Assembly: GCA_016284975.1 (NCBI GenBank)
Contig: JAEEPV010000248.1
Location: 1-11,472, forward strand
Length of the DNA: 11,472 nt
Origin: Solobacterium sp.
Lineage (GTDB): Bacteria; Bacillota_I; Bacilli_A; Erysipelotrichales; Erysipelotrichaceae
Direction of reading: 5' to 3'
The translations under genes and the position numbers were made by a program. Shown here piece after piece: positions 6,834 to 11,472 of this stretch; positions within the stretch are counted from its first letter, which is position 1; every line of letters starts with the position of its first letter. The notes beneath the pieces are model-generated. The model was not told where the DNA came from, did no database searches, and saw only the letters and a program-made list of their open reading frames with translations.

Positions 6834-8838
6834 ATCTTTCTATATTAACTGTAATTCTGAGAATTTGGGAATCAGATTTCTTATTCTTTTCATTCCCGGT
6901 ATCTCCGTTACTTCTTTCATGTCTGTGATTTTGATTATGGAACCCCTGTTTTTGCGGGTATTTACCCTGTCTGCTGCGATTTTGATTATTCTGCGGGGAG
7001 ATTTGGTGTTTTGCGGTGTACGCCTTTAGTTCCGCCTGCGAAATCTGCCAGGTTTTTACCGGTTCCTGATGCAGTTCAAGTGCTCTTGCCCTGCCTTTTT
7101 CATATGCTTCGATAAAATTCGCAACACCTTCTGTCAGAAGCTTGATATTCTCTGTCTGTGCATGTATATCAATCTGCTTAATATCTTCCTTTTGATCTTC
7201 CGCATGGTTGATATGATTTCGGATATCCCCAAGAGCGTAATAGGTAAACAGCAGATCTGAAAGAGTACTCCTGTCCTCATTCAGTACGGAGTAGCCTTTC
7301 AGGATATTCTCTGCCTGGCCATCAAGGCTTTCGATCCGATATTTTGTAAAATTCTTCTGTTTGTCATTGTCTCTCTTTTTTCTGCGGTCAAGCTGCTGAC
7401 GACCATAATATTTGACAAAGAAATGCGGAATATCATTAAAATTCCAGCGATCCTTCGGCTGATAAGACCAGTAAAGACGGTTAAGTTCCTCCAAATACGC
7501 CTGCTTTGCTTCAGCACTGTCTGCGTAGCAAAGTATTCCGCGATCCAGCATATCCTTTGGCAATCGTGATTCGATGATCGTCAATGACTGCTGGTAGAAC
7601 TTTTTCCGCATTGCCCATTTTACGAGCTCCAGTTCATCAAGCGTCTCGCCTTCCAGTAATGCACCGTAATCCAGACGAATCGTTTCTTCCAGAATACGGA
7701 AGATATTGCTGACAACTTCCGGCATTTCTTCCTTTGCGGTATTGTTTAATGCTTCCTTCAGGAGATTAATGCCGAACTCAAGATTACTGATATTGCAGAG
7801 AGAGATTCCTTCATCCACTCTGCGCATCGCATACAGCAGAAGATCAACATGATCATCCTGAATGCTGCGGCTGTCCCAGTAGGACTGTATCTCATCCACT
7901 TTTCCGTAACGGATAAACGCACTCATTCCCGAAACCAGATTGTTGATGTCATAACGCTCCATTTCCTGATTATCTATGACACCGGCAAAATCATTCGGAC
8001 GGTTGTGACTCGTAATGATCTCCTTGATATGGATCTTGTTGTTTCTGTCATTACTGAGCATGGAAAGAACCGCAAGAATGGTATAACCTTCTGCCGTTTC
8101 TAATCCCTGCATGTCAATATACAGATTGATGATATTTGCTTCGATCTCTGAAATTATCTGAACGATCTGCCCGACATTATCTGCAGCGATGGAAGGTTTT
8201 CCTTCGGCAGTTCTGTCTGTCGGGATAAAACAAATTCTGATAGACTCGTTGTCTTCTCTTACGGAAAGCTTCAGATTTGGGGAAAGCTGGTTATATATAT
8301 ATCGTTTCAGCCACAGCTTTTCTTTTTTGCTGAAACCATTCTCATATTCCTTCAATTTCTCAAACAGCGCAGGATCCTGAGAAATTAAATGAAATAAACG
8401 GTCCGGGCGAAAACCGGGGATTCCTGAAATCTCAGATTTGTACATCTGCAATCTTTCCACCAGTATTGAGACACAATCGGGGTTGAGCTCATTCAGAACA
8501 TCAATTGATTCCAGATCCAGATTATCCAGGAACTGGGAAATCCGATACTGAAAAAAACAGTATTCTGACATCATATCTGTATCTGCGACAAAATCTGAAT
8601 ATTCCCTTAAGACGATCCGATTATTTTCTTCTCCGCTCTGAAACGTGTTCTCAGCACCCAAAACTATGATTTCATCCAGAGGCACTTCTGAAAGAATATA
8701 CTTCGCTCCCGCTTCTGCAACAGACAGACCATCACAGTAGCGATAACCAGCTTTATCTTTGTAGTAGAAATAATGATGTGTTTTTCGATCCCCATTAGTT
8801 GAAAGAGATGTCAGCAACAAGTTTTTTTCAACTGCCAT
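6832..8838 (-). CDS. CARF-HEPN protein, CRISPR-associated TM1812/Csx1 (DxTHG) type, orphan
   Basis: The 668-residue protein matches the layout of CARF-HEPN ribonucleases that bind cyclic oligoadenylate in type III CRISPR immunity. The N-terminal Rossmann-like half starts KNLLLTSLSTNG and has DEIIVLGAENTF (55-66). Around 236-260 it has INLYIDMQGLETAEGYTILA, a degenerate DxTHG motif (D242-M-Q-G245). YDINNL (296-301) and AFIRYGKVDEI follow. The helical part contains LVKWAMRKKFYQQSLTIIES (405-424), characteristic of the family. The HEPN motif R540-NHIN-H545 (R-x4-H) is intact. Residues about 613-655 are Gln/Asn/Arg/His-rich and probably disordered. No cas10, other cas gene or repeat array is visible. 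The start at 8838 follows TGGAGGT; upstream in-frame codons lie inside the MATE gene. It lies 16 bases after MATE and 15 before STAS. The RNase activity and its ligand are inferred. Confidence 0.8.
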   Translation of the reverse strand: MAVEKNLLLTSLSTNGDRKTHHYFYYKDKAGYRYCDGLSVAEAGAKYILSEVPLDEIIVLGAENTFQSGEENNRIVLREYSDFVADTDMMSEYCFFQYRISQFLDNLDLESIDVLNELNPDCVSILVERLQMYKSEISGIPGFRPDRLFHLISQDPALFEKLKEYENGFSKKEKLWLKRYIYNQLSPNLKLSVREDNESIRICFIPTDRTAEGKPSIAADNVGQIVQIISEIEANIINLYIDMQGLETAEGYTILAVLSMLSNDRNNKIHIKEIITSHNRPNDFAGVIDNQEMERYDINNLVSGMSAFIRYGKVDEIQSYWDSRSIQDDHVDLLLYAMRRVDEGISLCNISNLEFGINLLKEALNNTAKEEMPEVVSNIFRILEETIRLDYGALLEGETLDELELVKWAMRKKFYQQSLTIIESRLPKDMLDRGILCYADSAEAKQAYLEELNRLYWSYQPKDRWNFNDIPHFFVKYYGRQQLDRRKKRDNDKQKNFTKYRIESLDGQAENILKGYSVLNEDRSTLSDLLFTYYALGDIRNHINHAEDQKEDIKQIDIHAQTENIKLLTEGVANFIEAYEKGRARALELHQEPVKTWQISQAELKAYTAKHQISPQNNQNRSRQGKYPQKQGFHNQNHRHERSNGDTGNEKNKKSDSQILRITVNIER

Positions 8839-8842
8839 AAAT

Positions 8843-8849
8843 ACCTCCA
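8843..8849 (-). promoter_or_regulatory. Ribosome binding site of the CARF-HEPN gene
   Basis: TGGAGGT lies four bases before the ATG at 8838, in the 16-base gap after the MATE stop. It selects this start over the open frame reaching back to 8949 within the MATE gene. Confidence 0.8.
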
Positions 8850-8854
8850 GTACC

Positions 8855-10213
8855 TCAGAGTTTCTTTCCTTCCCATTTTCCTGATATGAAACGGCCTCCA
8901 AACAGAACCAGCTGAACTGCCTGACTGACCAGAATACTGAGCCATACACCCGTCAGTCCAAGCGCGAAAACATACTGACACACGGAGAGAAGAGCCGGTT
9001 GTACGATCGTTACGCCAAAAGTTGAACCCAGCAGTGTAAAGCGGATATCTCCCGCTGCACGAAGTGTTCCGTTGAAAATGATTTTGCTGACCTGAATCGG
9101 CATGATGACCGCGAAGAACAGTGAGATGATTCTGCCATAACCCAGCATTTCCGGATCATTTGGAAAGTATGCGTTGAAGATCTGTTTATAAAACAGCAGC
9201 ATTCCGATCGAGAAGAAGACAGAAATTGCCAGGCCGAATCCCTGTTCGGTCCATGCATACTTCTTTGCTTTGGGAATATCGTTTTCACCAAGACTTCTGC
9301 CCACCAGTGCAATCGCTGCCGCCTGCAGGCCATCTCCAAACGCGAAGCCAAGATTCATGAAAGTCATACCAACAAGATGTGCGGCATAAGGAGCGGTGCC
9401 GATTCGTGCGGTCATGGCGCTGGTAATCATCATACCAAGGCGGGTCAGAAGGTTTTCTCCAAGGAATGTTCCCGCTACCGGACCAAGCTCTTTTACATAT
9501 TTTGATTCCGGTTTGACATTGTTAGCCTTAATAAATGGGATCTGAACAAAGCTTTTGTTTCGGAAAAGAGAAGCCACACTCATGATACAGGCAACAACTG
9601 TACCGGCCACTGTCGCAATCGCTGCACCTACCACACCGAGTGCCGGAAAGCCGAAATGCCCCTGAATCAGGCAGTAGTTCAGAAATATATTCACAGCATT
9701 TGATACGACGTTTGTCGTCATTGCAATCTTTGTATTGCCGGATCCCCGCTGTGCCGCATTGATATAAATCGAAACCAGCTGAAATATACTGAACCCCATG
9801 ACAATGCGGAAATACAGCACGGAAAGCGAAATCGTTTCCGCATTCGCTCCGCAAAGACGCATGAATGGTTCAGCCGCAGCTACACACAGAATGCTGAGCA
9901 CAATCGCCAGCCCAACCACAAAATAAAATCCGGTCAGGAATACACCGTTCGCTTCATATCTTTTCTTCTCACCAACTCTGCGGGCAACCAGAGATGAAAT
10001 TGCCACGTTGAGAGCAAAAAAAGTAGTAAATACAAAGTATTTTGGCTGATTGGTGACACCAATCGCCGCAACAGAAGCTTTTCCAAGGCCCGCAACCATA
10101 TAGGTATCGACCATTCCTGTCAGAGCGACAAGAACACTCTCTACAACAGATGGCCAGGCGATCTCAAATGTTTCTCTCCGGATACTTCTTTCGTTTAGTA
10201 CAGTTTCAGGCAT
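8855..10213 (-). CDS. MATE-family multidrug/metabolite exporter
   Basis: The 452-residue integral membrane protein has the pseudo-duplicated layout of MATE antiporters, which export cationic drugs or metabolites using Na+ or H+. Landmarks are MVDTYMVAGLG with a TM1 acidic residue (34-44, D36), the first-half signature INAAQRGSGNTK (151-162), the second-half entry LGENLLTRLGMM (251-262) and its equivalent NGTLRAAGDIRF (381-392). Length is normal and about twelve hydrophobic segments are apparent. The start at 10213 follows a GAGGGA site. It is the first gene after the BI-1 terminator, with its own promoter, and is followed after 16 bases by the CARF-HEPN gene. MATE genes are common neighbours by chance, so its link to the downstream genes is positional. 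The substrate is unknown. Confidence 0.95.
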   Translation of the reverse strand: MPETVLNERSIRRETFEIAWPSVVESVLVALTGMVDTYMVAGLGKASVAAIGVTNQPKYFVFTTFFALNVAISSLVARRVGEKKRYEANGVFLTGFYFVVGLAIVLSILCVAAAEPFMRLCGANAETISLSVLYFRIVMGFSIFQLVSIYINAAQRGSGNTKIAMTTNVVSNAVNIFLNYCLIQGHFGFPALGVVGAAIATVAGTVVACIMSVASLFRNKSFVQIPFIKANNVKPESKYVKELGPVAGTFLGENLLTRLGMMITSAMTARIGTAPYAAHLVGMTFMNLGFAFGDGLQAAAIALVGRSLGENDIPKAKKYAWTEQGFGLAISVFFSIGMLLFYKQIFNAYFPNDPEMLGYGRIISLFFAVIMPIQVSKIIFNGTLRAAGDIRFTLLGSTFGVTIVQPALLSVCQYVFALGLTGVWLSILVSQAVQLVLFGGRFISGKWEGKKL

Positions 10214-10242
10214 ATTTCCCTCGTAATTTCGTTATGTACTGT

Positions 10243-10272
10243 ATTATAAGGGATTTTTCCCTTTACTTTCAG
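10243..10272 (-). promoter_or_regulatory. Promoter of the MATE operon with a palindrome in its spacer
   Basis: A perfect -10 TATAAT (10248-10243) lies 29 bases before the MATE start. The best -35 is CTGAAA (10272-10267, four of six matches) at 18 bases. The spacer is filled by a 16-bp inverted repeat, AAGGGA-AAAA-TCCCTT (10263-10248), a possible operator. Confidence 0.6.
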
Positions 10273-10275
10273 TTT

Positions 10276-10306
10276 AAAAAAACACAGTCCGCATAAACAG
10301 ACTGTG
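10276..10306 (-). terminator. Intrinsic terminator after the BI-1-like gene
   Basis: The minus strand folds as CACAGTCTG, loop TTTATG, CGGACTGTG: a 9-bp stem with one G-U pair, followed by seven T. It separates the BI-1 gene from the MATE operon. Confidence 0.92.
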
Positions 10307-10332
10307 CTGTACTGATATTTGTCAGATGAAAC

Positions 10333-11064
10333 TTATTTGCGGCTGGAACGGCTGCCGAGGATTCTCAGAACATACAGGAAGATGTTAATGAAATCCAGAT
10401 ACAGCTGGAATGCGCCGAAAATCGCAAGATTCGCACCGACTGTACCGTAACCGCCCTGTGTTCCGTAATAGTAGCCTTTGATCTTCTGCATATCCCACGC
10501 TGTCAGGAACAGGAACAGGATAACACCGACATAGCTGATCAGAAGACCGTCGCGCAGCGCCGGGATAAACATCGAAACAATCGATGTTATTACCAGAGCG
10601 ATCAGACCGCCGATCATCAGACCACCGAACTTCGAGAGATCGACATTGGTTGTATGACCGATGATCGCACAGCAGAAGAACAGTACTGCCGCAAAGGCAA
10701 ATGCCATGAAGAAGGTGTCAAAACCAAAATTCAGAGGCAGTGCTGAGAACGTAATGCCGGTCAGTGCCGCGTACCCATAAAACAGCGCGGTAGCTGTGCT
10801 TGTCTTCAGGGTTGTGATCTTTCTGGAAAGAACGACGCATACAACCAGCTGTGCAATAATCGCAACCAGCATTCCGTAAACCAGAACATTGGCGATCGCA
10901 TTGTAGAATGCGTTTTCCGTATAATGCGCTATGCAGAAGTATCCGCCAAAAGAAATCAGCGCGGTAATTGTCAGGGCTAAGCCCATCTTCACAAACACAC
11001 CTGTAATATAGCTTCTTAAGCCACTGGCTTCATTGACATATTCTGTAGTATTGAACTCACTCAT
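10333..11064 (-). CDS. Bax inhibitor-1 (BI-1)/YetJ-like membrane protein
   Basis: The 243-residue protein belongs to the BI-1/TMBIM family, whose Bacillus member YetJ is a pH-gated calcium leak channel. It has about seven membrane spans, beginning after the polar N-terminus around residue 22. The conserved acidic pair of the pore latch is present: D191 in LTAWDMQKIKGYYYG and D224 in FQLYLDFINIFLYVLRILG. The ending FINIFLYVLRILG is diagnostic of the family. A basic SRSSRK tail closes the protein. AGGAGG lies ten bases before the start at 11064. The gene is monocistronic, with its own promoter and terminator. Ca2+ transport is inferred from the family. A partnership with FtsH, known for the proteobacterial relative YccA, is not indicated here. 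Confidence 0.94.
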   Translation of the reverse strand: MSEFNTTEYVNEASGLRSYITGVFVKMGLALTITALISFGGYFCIAHYTENAFYNAIANVLVYGMLVAIIAQLVVCVVLSRKITTLKTSTATALFYGYAALTGITFSALPLNFGFDTFFMAFAFAAVLFFCCAIIGHTTNVDLSKFGGLMIGGLIALVITSIVSMFIPALRDGLLISYVGVILFLFLTAWDMQKIKGYYYGTQGGYGTVGANLAIFGAFQLYLDFINIFLYVLRILGSRSSRK

Positions 11065-11090
11065 AAACCCAATACCTCCTATCCTTATCC

Positions 11091-11118
11091 ATTATGAGCA
11101 TTTTTGACCAGCAGTCAA
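11091..11118 (-). promoter_or_regulatory. Promoter of the BI-1-like gene
   Basis: A -35 TTGACT (11118-11113, five of six matches) and a -10 CATAAT (11096-11091, five of six) are separated by 16 bases. Transcription would start near 11084, about 20 bases before the start codon. The -35 is flanked by direct repeats (see 11103-11130). Confidence 0.7.
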
Positions 11119-11130
11119 TAGATTTGACCA
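11103..11130 (-). repeat. Phased repeats around the BI-1 promoter -35, possible operator
   Basis: TGGTCAAA occurs at 11130-11123 and again at 11110-11103, exactly 20 bp apart. The -35 half-site TTGAC (11118-11114) lies midway in the opposite orientation. Three GTCAA/TTGAC half-sites are thus spaced at 10 bp on one face of the helix. This is how regulator sites often look, but no regulator is identified. Confidence 0.4.
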
Positions 11131-11165
11131 CCGGATCCGCAATTCACAAAATATCACAAATTGTG

Positions 11166-11472
11166 TTATTTTAACCGGCTTCCGCACCACTGGCAGACTT
11201 CCGCAGAAGGATCATTCGGACCAAAGCAATGCGGGCACTCTGCCGATGACGGAACCTTCACAGGTTCCTTGACCGGAGCGGCCGGTGTTTCTGGTGATGG
11301 AGCCGGGGTCTCAACCACGGCGGACTTCATGGTTTCGGATGCCAGAGGGGATACCGGAGCAGCCTGAGGCTGAGCGGCTGCCGCTAAAGGCGCTGTGGGA
11401 GCTGCAGCAGAAGAAACCGTTTCTGCCATCAGAGCTGCTGCCCCTGTTGCAGGGGCTGCGGCATTTTGCATA
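11166..11472 (-). CDS. C-terminal part of an Ala/Pro-rich protein ending in a zinc ribbon
   Basis: About 101 residues are visible before the window edge. The first 75 or so are low-complexity Ala/Pro/Val/Glu sequence, probably a flexible linker. The last 25 hold a compact zinc ribbon, CPHCFGPNDPSAEVCQWCG, with two CxxC knuckles about ten residues apart, followed by SRLK and a stop. Such ribbons in Gram-positive proteins often cap multi-domain or membrane-associated proteins of unknown role. The frame has a Met codon at 11471, but it has no visible upstream sequence and the protein starts mid-linker, so the gene most likely continues beyond the window. No function can be assigned. Confidence 0.65.
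   Translation of the reverse strand, partial: MQNAAAPATGAAALMAETVSSAAAPTAPLAAAAQPQAAPVSPLASETMKSAVVETPAPSPETPAAPVKEPVKVPSSAECPHCFGPNDPSAEVCQWCGSRLK

Noticed and set aside
1..11472. CRISPR array or cas genes accompanying the CARF-HEPN gene
   Set aside because: No regularly spaced 25-40 base repeats were seen on either strand, and every sizeable gene is accounted for by a non-Cas family other than the CARF-HEPN protein.

Overview
The window looks like a piece of a Gram-positive (Bacillota/Firmicutes) chromosome. The evidence is a ribosomal protein S12 with the 13-residue N-terminal insertion usual in that group, strong AGGAGG-type ribosome binding sites, sigma-A-like promoters and compact intrinsic terminators. 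The style of S12 and of the Pro/Thr-linked surface protein would fit a gut Erysipelotrichia/Bacilli member, but that narrower placement is only an impression. All nine recognisable genes lie on the minus strand, so transcription runs from high to low coordinates. No stretch over 300 bases lacks a gene. I saw no tRNA, rRNA, insertion sequence or CRISPR array.

Layout in transcription order: (1) 11472-11166, the C-terminal part of an Ala/Pro-rich protein ending in a zinc ribbon. (2) 11064-10333, a BI-1/YetJ-like membrane protein with its own promoter and a clear terminator. (3) 10213-6520, an apparent three-gene operon: a MATE exporter, a CARF-HEPN protein of the CRISPR-associated TM1812/Csx1 (DxTHG) type, and a STAS-domain anti-sigma-antagonist-like protein. 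It ends at a strong terminator (6473-6499). (4) 6431-3498, a large secreted, membrane-anchored subtilisin-like protease whose promoter lies almost on its start codon. (5) 3372-1840, a TIR-domain protein with one membrane span and a large extracytoplasmic domain. (6) 1770-647, a PfkB-family sugar kinase overlapping by its stop codon the ribosome binding site of a small Lys-rich protein, closed by a terminator. (7) 425-12, rpsL with a near-consensus promoter and a structured leader, the first gene of what is normally the str operon.

The part most likely to be new is 1840-8838. An orphan CARF-HEPN RNase-like protein is tightly coupled to a STAS switch protein and sits beside a subtilase and a membrane TIR protein. 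HEPN, TIR and subtilase domains all recur as effectors or sensors in bacterial immunity and cell-suicide systems. No Cas10, other cas gene or repeat array is visible, so a CRISPR-independent nucleotide-sensing role is a reasonable hypothesis. The sequence alone does not show that the two transcription units form one system.
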